A stretch of 21,105 nucleotides of DNA from JACNLN01 sp964626495 (GTDB lineage: Bacteria; Fidelibacterota; Marinisomatia; Marinisomatales; CAZVFT01): positions 1-21,105 of the forward strand of contig CAZVFT010000042.1 of assembly GCA_964626495.1 (NCBI GenBank). Direction: 5' to 3'. Positions 1 through 6,477 of this stretch are shown piece by piece. The notes below the pieces were generated by a model that saw only the letters and a list, made by a program, of their open reading frames with translations, was not told the origin of the DNA and searched no databases. The translations under genes were made by a program, and so were the position numbers. How positions within the stretch are numbered: the first letter of the stretch is position 1; each line of letters starts with the position of its first letter.

Positions 1-335
1 ATAAAATGGAAAGTGACAGATTGTCCCTTTTTATACTCTTGTTCCCGGTTAATTAATGGGGGTTCTATTACAAATGGATGAGGAGCAAAATTTGTGTACA
101 TTCTGTTTGAAGTGCCTGTATATTTAACGGGCGTTTCAAAAATATAGGAATAAATACAGGCACTTTTTAGTATACAACTATCACATACTCTTAGACTTTT
201 ATTCGAGTGTATACAAATTATATTTTTTAATACATTACCAAAAGCGCCCCTTAAAGTAGAGCCGGAAAATTGATATAAGTGTAAAGTATCTATCGCTTTA
301 ATTGAAAATCCTAACCGGGCAAATGAAAAGTCCAA
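1..335 (-). CDS. cas6: Cas6-type CRISPR RNA endoribonuclease, N-terminal part (truncated at window edge)
   Basis: Cas6 enzymes of the RAMP superfamily cut pre-crRNA within the CRISPR repeat. The minus-strand frame is open from a stop at 360-362 to the left edge, giving about 111 residues from the proposed start. I see the family's N-terminal layout: a first strand with FARLGFSIKA, then GSTLRGAFG, which matches the Cas6 GS-LRGAFG signature. A cysteine cluster follows (C-x9-C-x2-C-x5-C, with CDSCILKSAC) and runs into IYSYIFE, like the Cys/CPY-x-x-FE segment of PF10040 proteins. Next come PHPFVIEPPL and YKKGQSVTF, matching the PfvlePP...Y-x-G-x-x-l-x-F stretch that precedes the second ferredoxin-like fold. 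The frame has no ATG before these motifs. TTG at 333-335 is the best start; ATT at 354-356 is an alternative, and neither has a clear ribosome site. The C-terminal glycine-rich loop lies outside the window, so activity cannot be judged. The region is visibly AT-rich. Confidence 0.85.
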   Translation of the reverse strand, partial: MDFSFARLGFSIKAIDTLHLYQFSGSTLRGAFGNVLKNIICIHSNKSLRVCDSCILKSACIYSYIFETPVKYTGTSNRMYTNFAPHPFVIEPPLINREQEYKKGQSVTFHF

Positions 336-379
336 GATATTAACTTTTTTATTAATGTTTTATATCAATTATTTATCTT

Positions 380-406
380 GCTATAATGAAATCACAATGT
401 ATTGCT
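380..406. repeat. Short repeat unit upstream of cas6, shared with 5097-5116
   Basis: In the 93-base gap between the namZ-like stop and the cas6 start, the plus strand reads GCTATAATGAA (380-390) and CAATGTATTGCT (395-406). Both words recur, overlapping and in swapped order, on the minus strand at 5097-5116. This fits two fragments of one tandem unit of about 24 bases. The function is unknown. It could lie within the cas6 promoter region. Confidence 0.4.
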
Positions 407-428
407 TCAAAAATTAAAATTAAAAATG

Positions 429-1712
429 TTAATATAGAAGAAACTCTTTTTTTAACTGATGGAATTTGATTGCGTCGTGTGTCCATGTAGCGGGCAGTTT
501 CTGCGGGTCCCGCCTCTGGGCAATAAAAATTCTCAAATAATCGTACCCAAACAGTTTATCAATATAATTTCCTTCTATCCACTGGAACTCGTTGGGATAG
601 TGCTGAACAATATTGGCAAGTATAGTGACAGCAGTTTTAAGTGGAGAAAATGATTTTCTATCTGTGATTGTTAGTTTTACACCACTACACTCTTTTCTCT
701 GGTAAGGAATATCAACAACCGAAGGTGAGTAAGATCTTGGTTCGAATATGACCGGTGAAAATCTGACTCCCGGTAATTCTATTTGCTGCAAACTTCGAAA
801 AAGTGCATCTCCTGATATCCAGGGAGCCCCCACCAGAACGTAAGGGTATCGGGTTCCTTTTCCAGCAGTAATATTCGTTCCGTCCAGAAGTCCCATCCCA
901 ACGTAAGCAAGCAGAGAATATAAATCGGGAATATAATCTGTAGGAGGTACCCAAATCAGTCCTGTTTCATCAAACCACATATCCCTTTTCCAGTTAACCA
1001 GAGGAATGACGGTAAGATTCGCCTTGCGAGATTTCCGGATCCAGCACATTTCATTCACCATAATGGCATATTCACCAATTGTCAAACCGTGTCGAATGGG
1101 AACGAAGTGATAACCGACAAAAGATTGATATTCGGGTCGGACAGTGGGACCATCAATAGTGACACCATTCAATGGGTTGGGTCGATCCAGAATAATCACG
1201 GGAATTTGAATGAAGGCAGCTATCTCCATCACTTTAGTCACAGTCATCATAAACGAGCTGTACCGAACACCAATATCCTGAATATCAATGAGAATAAGGT
1301 CAACTTCCTTAAAATCTTTTGGATCAGGCTGGTACTTTTTCCCCCACAAACTTTTAATTTCTGCACCAAAATGCGAATCCCTGTTTTCCTCAATAATACC
1401 TATCTTTTCTTCTTCATCGGGAAAAAAGCCAAATTCAGGACTAAAAATAATCTTCACGTCCAAAGACTCTTTCAATGGAGCAATCAGATCAAGTAGATGA
1501 ATCCCCTTTCGATTTACAGCCGTTTGGTTCGTCAGAATGGCTAAATTTTTCCCAATAATGGGTTCAAAGCCCATTTCTTCTAGAACATCCAGCCCGGTTA
1601 ATACTTCGGGGATAAATGTGAGGTCAGGAATTGGATAAACCCTTGAATTCTCAAACTCCTGACAATAGGTAAAAGTGATGAATATTGTAATCGAAAGAAT
1701 AAACTGTTTCAT
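429..1712 (-). CDS. DUF1343 / NamZ-like exo-beta-N-acetylmuramidase (GH171 family)
   Basis: Members of DUF1343, founded by Bacillus NamZ (GH171), remove terminal N-acetylmuramic acid from peptidoglycan fragments. The 427-residue length is normal for the family. A Sec signal peptide (residues 1 to about 17) predicts a periplasmic or exported enzyme; the cysteine near its end does not form a good lipobox. Family motifs in order are AILTNQTAVN (58-67), FSPEFGF (90-96), DIQDIGVRYSSF, ILDRPNPLNG, PIRHGLTIGE, GLLDGTNITAGKGT, FEPRSYSP and CSGVKLTI. The motif I expect as PEHG reads PEFG here (Glu93 kept, His replaced by Phe94), so activity is not certain. The ATG at 1710-1712 has AGGA 8 bases upstream. 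A sodium:solute symporter lies 173 bases upstream on the same strand, suggesting sugar release followed by uptake. I infer that pairing from context. Confidence 0.88.
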   Translation of the reverse strand: MKQFILSITIFITFTYCQEFENSRVYPIPDLTFIPEVLTGLDVLEEMGFEPIIGKNLAILTNQTAVNRKGIHLLDLIAPLKESLDVKIIFSPEFGFFPDEEEKIGIIEENRDSHFGAEIKSLWGKKYQPDPKDFKEVDLILIDIQDIGVRYSSFMMTVTKVMEIAAFIQIPVIILDRPNPLNGVTIDGPTVRPEYQSFVGYHFVPIRHGLTIGEYAIMVNEMCWIRKSRKANLTVIPLVNWKRDMWFDETGLIWVPPTDYIPDLYSLLAYVGMGLLDGTNITAGKGTRYPYVLVGAPWISGDALFRSLQQIELPGVRFSPVIFEPRSYSPSVVDIPYQRKECSGVKLTITDRKSFSPLKTAVTILANIVQHYPNEFQWIEGNYIDKLFGYDYLRIFIAQRRDPQKLPATWTHDAIKFHQLKKEFLLY

Positions 1713-1739
1713 TTCATTTATCCTAGATTTTTAGCCACC

Positions 1740-1812
1740 CCATTGAGTATGCTTCGCCCTGATACAGTTCCCGACAAGTCGGGATAATGCGTCATTTCGA
1801 CTTCGCTCAATA
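1740..1812. repeat. REP-like intergenic repeat with CCCGAC/GTCGGG hairpin
   Basis: The 173-base gap between the symporter and the namZ-like gene holds a small perfect inverted repeat, CCCGAC-aa-GTCGGG (1770-1783). It is followed by TCATTTCGACTTCGCTCAAT (1792-1811). I recognise this GAGCGAAGTCGAAATGA-type word as a frequent dispersed intergenic repeat in FCB-group genomes. No T-run follows on either strand, so it is not a standard terminator. Confidence 0.5.
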
Positions 1813-1885
1813 ACCGAAATTACATAATTACTCATTAAATAATTATTTTTATGACTGGGGAATTAATCATTTTATATCATTTAAT

Positions 1886-3295
1886 TTATTTCTTCACAGC
1901 TCCCACCCATTGAACAAAAAAGGAATCAATCAACATCGCTGTGACTCCAATTAATGTATACAAGGGCCACGCTATATCTGTGAATTTAATCACGAATGAC
2001 ATTACGAGAATCGAAATAACAAATCCGGAAACCACACTTTCTGGAGAAAACCTTTTTTTCATACTTCCCAGAATAAAAAAGCCCAGTAATCCTCCATATG
2101 TGAAAGAAGCAATAGATAGTCCAATTTCTACAAGAGGATTTTCTGTACCTGTAAACAGGGATGCGCCACCGATTAAAACGAGTGCCCAGAAAACCGACAG
2201 AATTCTCGATATTTTCAGGTTATACTTCTCAGGACTTGACGATTTTATCCAATCTGTCATTGTTGAGGAAGCAAGAGCATTAATGGAAGAACTCAAGGTG
2301 GACATAGCCGCAGAAAATATTCCTGCCACAATGAAACCTGCCAATCCAATAGGAAGATGGTCAATAATAAAATTTGAAAAAACCTCGTTGGAGTTTTGAT
2401 CGCTGTTTCCATAAAAAACCCATAATCCAGCTCCGAGTATTAGAAAAATTGCAAACTGAAAAAAAACAAGAAAGCCACTTCCGATCAGGGCTTTTTGTGC
2501 CCCTTTAACATTTCTCACGGCTAATAACCGCTGTACCATCATATGATCCGTCCCGTGAGATGCCATCGAAAGAAAGAGACCTCCGAGTAGTGCTGTGATG
2601 AAATGATAAGACTGATTAATAATACCCCCGGAAAAATGAAACAATTTCAGTTTTCCATTGATGGAGGCAGTTTGAAGAATCGTGGACCATCCTCCATCCA
2701 CAATATTGCCCATAACGAAGATGACAGCTACCCCTCCAAATAGATAAATCGCAAACTGTAAGGAATCAGCCCAGATTACCGATCGAATTCCACCTATGAG
2801 GGTGTATAACAATGTGAAGATACCAATAATAAAAATAGAAAAGGGATATGACCAGCCGGTGATGAGTGCCAGAGGAATAGCCGTCATAAAAAGTCGAACA
2901 CCATCCGCAAGGATACGGGTGACTAAAAATACAAGGGAGGTAAATTTCTGCACATTCACACCCCACCTTCCAGCGATGAATTCATAGGTGGACTCAATAC
3001 CCTGCTCGAAATATTGAGGCAGAAGGAATTTTGCTACAAGGATTCTACCAAGAATGTAACCCATTGTTAGTTGCAAAAATCCTAAATCGGTGACATAGGC
3101 GAGTCCGGGAATACTCAGGAAGGTGAGAACGGATGTTTCCGTCGCTACAACTGAAAACATAATCATCCACCAGGGAAGATTTCTGTCAGCCAAGAAGAAA
3201 CTTTGAGCTGAGGTCTGCCTGCCTCCCGCCCAAAGAGCAATACCCGTTACAATAGCAAGATAACTGAAGAGAATAATTAAATCTACAGGGTGCAA
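1886..3295 (-). CDS. Sodium:solute symporter (SSS family) inner-membrane transporter
   Basis: This is a 469-residue polytopic membrane protein with the layout of SSS transporters, which couple Na+ entry to uptake of sugars, amino acids or other solutes. About 12-13 hydrophobic segments span the whole length. The N-terminal segment ends in WAGGRQTSAQSFFLADR, followed by LPWWMIMFSVVATETSVLTF, the usual first two helices of the family. The GTDHMMVQRLLAVRN loop corresponds to the conserved D-x-x-x-QR loop, and SAAMSTLSSSINALASS to the serine-rich helix near the Na2 site. The start is TTG at 3293-3295: a stop lies upstream in frame with no ATG, and GGGAGAG sits about 7 bases upstream. The substrate cannot be read from sequence. 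The neighbouring NamZ-like enzyme and alanine racemase suggest MurNAc or a cell-wall-derived solute, which is inference. Confidence 0.9.
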   Translation of the reverse strand: MHPVDLIILFSYLAIVTGIALWAGGRQTSAQSFFLADRNLPWWMIMFSVVATETSVLTFLSIPGLAYVTDLGFLQLTMGYILGRILVAKFLLPQYFEQGIESTYEFIAGRWGVNVQKFTSLVFLVTRILADGVRLFMTAIPLALITGWSYPFSIFIIGIFTLLYTLIGGIRSVIWADSLQFAIYLFGGVAVIFVMGNIVDGGWSTILQTASINGKLKLFHFSGGIINQSYHFITALLGGLFLSMASHGTDHMMVQRLLAVRNVKGAQKALIGSGFLVFFQFAIFLILGAGLWVFYGNSDQNSNEVFSNFIIDHLPIGLAGFIVAGIFSAAMSTLSSSINALASSTMTDWIKSSSPEKYNLKISRILSVFWALVLIGGASLFTGTENPLVEIGLSIASFTYGGLLGFFILGSMKKRFSPESVVSGFVISILVMSFVIKFTDIAWPLYTLIGVTAMLIDSFFVQWVGAVKK

Positions 3296-3404
3296 GTGAT
3301 ACTCTCCCGATGAATTAATTTTCTGTTAGTGAATCTATGTTAGTTAATTTTCAAGATAAAATGTAATTATTTAAAACGTAATGTGTAACGACTCACTATT
3401 TTCG

Positions 3405-3632
3405 ATTTTTAGTTGACAATTTGCTATTTTTTATTTTTTCAATCTTCAATCATCAATAGTCAATAAAAACACCACTTCACCAGTCACCACTTACCCCCGG
3501 TGAAATATGCTCATTCTTCGCATTTCACAGGGCAAGCACTCACCAGCTACCGCTCCACCACTCACCAATCACCAGCTCACCCCTGTAGAAATAGTTCGTC
3601 CCTCACATTTCACAGGGCAGGCACTCACCATC
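3405..3632. repeat. Repeat-rich gap: CAAT tract, CACCA tract and two GTGAAAT/ATTTCAC hairpins
   Basis: The 307-base gap between alr and the symporter is mostly repeats. Bases 3405-3466 are a degenerate AT-rich tract ending in CAATCTTCAATCATCAATAG. Bases 3470-3580 contain repeated CACCA/CTCACCA words. Two imperfect direct copies of a unit of about 53 bases lie at 3494-3546 and 3579-3632. Each folds into an 11-bp hairpin: CCCGGTGAAAT (3496-3506) with ATTTCACAGGG (3522-3532), and CCCTGTAGAAAT (3581-3592, one bulged base) with ATTTCACAGGG (3607-3617). The second copy overlaps the end of alr. No U-run follows the hairpins in the alr direction. I see nothing recognisable in 3296-3404 beyond the symporter's ribosome site. 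Confidence 0.75.
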
Positions 3633-4736
3633 ATTAATATAAACTCTTTCCGTTCTTCCACCAATAGCACTCATTAAAACATAGGGGGTTAAATTGATAT
3701 CACTGGCAATATCTTCAATAGGGATTTGATTTGTACCGTCATTCCCAAAGATCAATACATCATCCCCGATTTGTGGCTTCTCATTCCCAAAATTAACCAT
3801 AAATTGATCCATGCAAATCCGACCTGCGATGTTGTAGTTTTTACCTCTATATCCGACATATCCACGTTCAAACCAATTTCTTGGAACACCATCAACAAAA
3901 CCCGCCTGGACAACACCAATGTAGGAATCCGAATCAGGAGTATAAACAGATCCATAGCTTACGGGAACACCTGCCTTCACACCTCTAACCAGCACAATAG
4001 GAGCCTTAAATGACATAACGGGTTCCACCGCTATACATTCTGATGTCTCGTCTGATGGATAAGCCCCGTACATCAACATTCCCACTCTCACCAGATTAAA
4101 AAACGATTCGGGTAAATTTAATACAGCGCCACTGTTTGCAATATGATAATATTTAATTTCAAATTCCAACTGCTTACTTAACTTTACAACCTTTGAAAAG
4201 CGGCTCAGTTGTAATTCGGCATAGGAAGGATCTCCTTCATCCGCAGTTGCAAAATGGGAATATATTCCTTCGAGGTGGATTTCTGGATGAACTTTCAACT
4301 GCTCCAGGACAGTTTGTACTTCATCATAATCAATCCCTAGGCGACTCATTCCCGTATCTACTTTCAAGTGCAGCTTAGGACATCTTTCAGTTTTCTGAAA
4401 AAAATCGATCAACAGTTGAATATCATCTTTACAGGCAATAGAAAGGGTGATATCAAACTCAACAGCTAATTGTAAAAGATCTTTCGTAAAACGACTGAAG
4501 ATGAGGATATTTCCAGAAATACCATTCTCCCGGAGTTTTATCGCTGATCCTAAGGTAAAAACGGAAAAAAAGGTCACTCCTTCACCCTGAAGCGCTTTCG
4601 CTATTCGAATAAGACCGTGTCCATAGGCGTTAGCTTTTATCACAGGTAAAACAAGAGCATCTTCGACATAATTCTGAATTTTTCTGTAATTCCGGATCAA
4701 TCGATCCAGATGGATTTCTGCAACGGGTTTATACAT
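3603..4736 (-). CDS. alr: Alanine racemase (PLP-dependent)
   Basis: The enzyme interconverts L- and D-alanine in the cytoplasm and supplies D-Ala for peptidoglycan. The fold-III PLP domain is evident: PVIKANAYGHG places the Schiff-base lysine at Lys34. KVDTGMSRLG (125-134), HFATAD and NSGAVL follow in the usual order. VRVGMLMYGAYP carries the arginine that faces the pyridine nitrogen. VSYGSVYT gives the second catalytic residue, Tyr261, in the C-terminal beta domain, and ICMDQFMV is the conserved CMDQ motif. The usual GYADG reads GFVDG. The 377-residue length is slightly long. The core ends near RTERVYI (361-367), and the last ten residues (NDGECLPCEM) come largely from a dispersed repeat. 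ATG at 4734-4736 has GGAG about 6 bases upstream. Three palindromes lie just upstream and may be regulatory. Confidence 0.95.
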   Translation of the reverse strand: MYKPVAEIHLDRLIRNYRKIQNYVEDALVLPVIKANAYGHGLIRIAKALQGEGVTFFSVFTLGSAIKLRENGISGNILIFSRFTKDLLQLAVEFDITLSIACKDDIQLLIDFFQKTERCPKLHLKVDTGMSRLGIDYDEVQTVLEQLKVHPEIHLEGIYSHFATADEGDPSYAELQLSRFSKVVKLSKQLEFEIKYYHIANSGAVLNLPESFFNLVRVGMLMYGAYPSDETSECIAVEPVMSFKAPIVLVRGVKAGVPVSYGSVYTPDSDSYIGVVQAGFVDGVPRNWFERGYVGYRGKNYNIAGRICMDQFMVNFGNEKPQIGDDVLIFGNDGTNQIPIEDIASDINLTPYVLMSAIGGRTERVYINDGECLPCEM

Positions 4737-4757
4737 AAATCACTCCAAGTTTTTCAA

Positions 4758-4806
4758 TGTGATTATCACACATTTCTGTCTGTCAGACTTTTGACTGATC
4801 GATCAG
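4758..4806. promoter_or_regulatory. Cluster of three palindromes upstream of alr (candidate operators)
   Basis: Within 70 bases upstream of the alr start lie three palindromes. They are TGTGATTATCACA (4758-4770, symmetric about one T), GTCTGTCAGAC (4778-4788) and CTGATCGATCAG (4795-4806, perfect). They could be binding sites for dimeric regulators or short hairpins in the leader. The first resembles half-sites of CRP/FNR proteins, but its spacing is too short for a standard site. No recognisable -35/-10 pair fixes the promoter. Confidence 0.35.
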
Positions 4807-4938
4807 GCTTGCTGAGAAGGATAATACTCCACAGGTCATAAAGGACTCCAACGGGGAGTTTCTCCGGAACGGGAAGGTCATTCAACCCATTTGTCATTCA
4901 TCTGATGTTTTTTATTGAGTACCTTTTTAACATACCCC

Positions 4939-4981
4939 GTCCCGCAGTAGCGGGACACCCCTCTGTAGAGGGGACTTTTTC
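4939..4981 (+). terminator. Tandem hairpins followed by a T-run (orphan terminator-like structure)
   Basis: Two perfect stem-loops lie back to back: GTCCCGC-agta-GCGGGAC (4939-4956, 7 bp) and CCCCTC-tgta-GAGGGG (4958-4973, 6 bp). On the plus strand the second is followed by ACTTTTTC, as in a Rho-independent terminator. No plus-strand gene ends here, and on the minus strand no U-run follows. It may instead be a REP-type repeat. The rest of the 4737-5266 gap holds the alr palindromes, a weak hairpin at 4845-4859 and the repeat copy at 5097-5176. Confidence 0.4.
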
Positions 4982-5096
4982 TTCTTTTCGATATACACCA
5001 ATAAAAAATCCCATCCGTCAATAACCGGTCACGTCAGTTGAGAATTTGATACGTCTTTTTCCCTTATTAATATCTTCTTTATAGATTTCTGTATCC

Positions 5097-5176
5097 TTCA
5101 TTATAGCAATACATTGCGTTACTTTGCTCCCTTTGCTTGTCCAATGAAATGTGAGGAATGAACTATTTCTACAGGG
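5097..5176 (-). repeat. Inverted third copy of the GTAGAAATAG repeat plus a shared 20-base module
   Basis: Read on the minus strand, 5176-5138 gives CCCTGTAGAAATAGTTC, then TCCTCACATTTCA after two or three changed bases. It matches the copy that overlaps the end of alr (3581 onward) at about 37 of 43 positions by eye, in opposite orientation. The 3' arm has diverged, so this copy no longer folds well. Bases 5097-5116 are the module shared with the region upstream of cas6. TTCCACAAAGTT at 5201-5212 recurs at 11064-11075. Confidence 0.65.
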
Positions 5177-5266
5177 TGGTGAATAATTCAGTCTAAAAAG
5201 TTCCACAAAGTTCTGACTGACATTATGAATCAGGATTGGCTCACACCATCACCGGGATACGTTTTT

Positions 5267-5725
5267 TTAATACCGCTTTTTCAAATACGCTTTCAACGCT
5301 TCAAAAGATTCAAATTCTTCCGTACTGCACCCCAGTATCCAAGCACTCACCTCATCTCGTGGCATTTCCATCACTATGTAAACAGGAATGTTCAAATGGC
5401 ACGCCATTGTTAGTTCACCGTGGGTTCCACCCCCCGATAGGACGTATTTATCCCATAAACAGATGATATAATCCACCTTGGTTTGGAGTACCTTTAGGTC
5501 CTGTTGGATAAATCGTCTTACAATAGATTTAAATCGCAAATAGTCCGTCTTCCGCCACAATCTGTAATTTTTTAATTCTATCTCAGTTAAAACATTCGAT
5601 TCTTCTTTACTGGGATTATATACGGTATGCCCCAACTCCCTTCCCAGCCATTCTTCAATATCCTGTCGCCAGATTCTTCCGCCTTCGGGAGCATGTTCAA
5701 TCGCACCGGATAGATAAGCCCTCAT
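5267..5725 (-). CDS. Nucleoside 2-deoxyribosyltransferase-like protein
   Basis: The family cleaves or transfers the N-glycosidic bond of deoxynucleosides or nucleotides through a glutamate nucleophile. The protein has 152 residues, normal for the superfamily. It begins MRAYLSGAIEHA, the typical first strand with an SGAI-type substrate loop. VDYIICLWDKY (84-94) is the central strand with Asp. GGGTHGELTMA (98-108) matches the G-x-GT-x-x-E segment and places the nucleophile at Glu104, followed by LNIPVYIV. An upstream GTG-type extension in frame to 5800 exists. I reject it because ATG at 5723-5725 overlaps the permease stop in the four-base ATGA arrangement and begins exactly at the conserved domain. 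The real substrate is unknown; it could also be a deoxynucleotide hydrolase-like or purely binding member. Confidence 0.75.
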   Translation of the reverse strand: MRAYLSGAIEHAPEGGRIWRQDIEEWLGRELGHTVYNPSKEESNVLTEIELKNYRLWRKTDYLRFKSIVRRFIQQDLKVLQTKVDYIICLWDKYVLSGGGTHGELTMACHLNIPVYIVMEMPRDEVSAWILGCSTEEFESFEALKAYLKKRY

Positions 5726-6477
5726 CCCGGTACCTTTCTTGAATAAATGATCGCATTTATTAGCAACCAGACAATCCCAATTCCAAGCGGGATTAACCAA
5801 GTCAATATTGTGAATTGGCCACCAAGTAGCAACACCCGACAGCCCTCCATAAGTTGAGTGGTAGGCAGGTGACGGAAAATGGAATAAAGGGTCAAGGGCA
5901 GAAATTCTAAAGGAAAAATCCAGTCTGATAAAAAGAAGAGAGAGAGAAAAACAATAAATGCAACGCTTAAATGAGTTACACGTCGTTTGGTTAATAGAGA
6001 AATTGTGATGACAATACCGGAAATCAACAGACCCAAAATGATCATATACAAAACGAGTCCTATCAGTGATATAATTGAAGGGATAAATCCAATCACAAGA
6101 GATAATAAAATTCCTCCCAATACACTTTTAAGTAATGCACCTGGGATTACAGATAAAGTAGCAGCTGTTATAATTGATATGCTAAAATTCGGAGTAGAAG
6201 TAATGGATTCGGTCAGTTCAATTAATCTCCCTCTTTCAGATAAATCTGCATATATGGATAGATAAATCATCACAGTGATTAGGATAAATAACAATCCTGG
6301 AAAAACCCATATCGAGTATGGAAAATCACCTGGAGATACTATTAATAATTGTTCAAACACCACAACAATCGACAGATAGAGTGCAACGGGTAAAATAATC
6401 GATAGGTTGATTTCGGAGAACCACGATCGTCTGAATATCCACCACTGTCTGAAAATATATGCCTTAATCGCTGTCAC
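5722..6477 (-). CDS. ABC-2 type transporter permease
   Basis: This is the membrane subunit of an ABC exporter, 251 residues with six hydrophobic segments (about 25-45, 55-75, 100-130, 135-160, 165-185 and 220-245). That is the usual ABC-2 layout. The first cytoplasmic stretch, FRQWWIFRRSWFSEINL, resembles the amphipathic N-terminus of such permeases. Polar turns such as YADLSERGRLIELTESI and SLLTKRRVTHLS lie between helices. The start is GTG at 6475-6477. It overlaps the end of the ATPase gene by 14 bases, and its stop overlaps the next gene by four bases, so all three should be translated together. The transported substrate cannot be inferred. DrrB-type permeases with DrrA-type ATPases often export hydrophobic compounds. 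Confidence 0.85.
   Translation of the reverse strand: MTAIKAYIFRQWWIFRRSWFSEINLSIILPVALYLSIVVVFEQLLIVSPGDFPYSIWVFPGLLFILITVMIYLSIYADLSERGRLIELTESITSTPNFSISIITAATLSVIPGALLKSVLGGILLSLVIGFIPSIISLIGLVLYMIILGLLISGIVITISLLTKRRVTHLSVAFIVFLSLFFLSDWIFPLEFLPLTLYSIFRHLPTTQLMEGCRVLLLGGQFTILTWLIPLGIGIVWLLINAIIYSRKVPG

Noticed and set aside
1..81. Short plus-strand open frame at the left edge
   Set aside because: 26 codons with no recognisable protein. The opposite strand encodes clear Cas6 motifs over the same bases.
111..168. Inverted repeat AGTGCCTGTAT...ATACAGGCACT followed by TTTTT, resembling a plus-strand terminator
   Set aside because: It lies inside the open cas6-like frame on the minus strand, encoding part of the conserved YIFETPVKYTG region. 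The arms are imperfect and the loop is long.
5018..5206. 62-codon minus-strand ORF with a GTG start
   Set aside because: Its first third is a copy of a dispersed repeat and the rest matches nothing. No ribosome site is present.
5726..5800. N-terminal 25-residue extension of the deoxyribosyltransferase-like protein
   Set aside because: It would lie wholly inside the permease gene in another frame. The ATGA overlap and conserved MRAYLSGAI start favour 5725.
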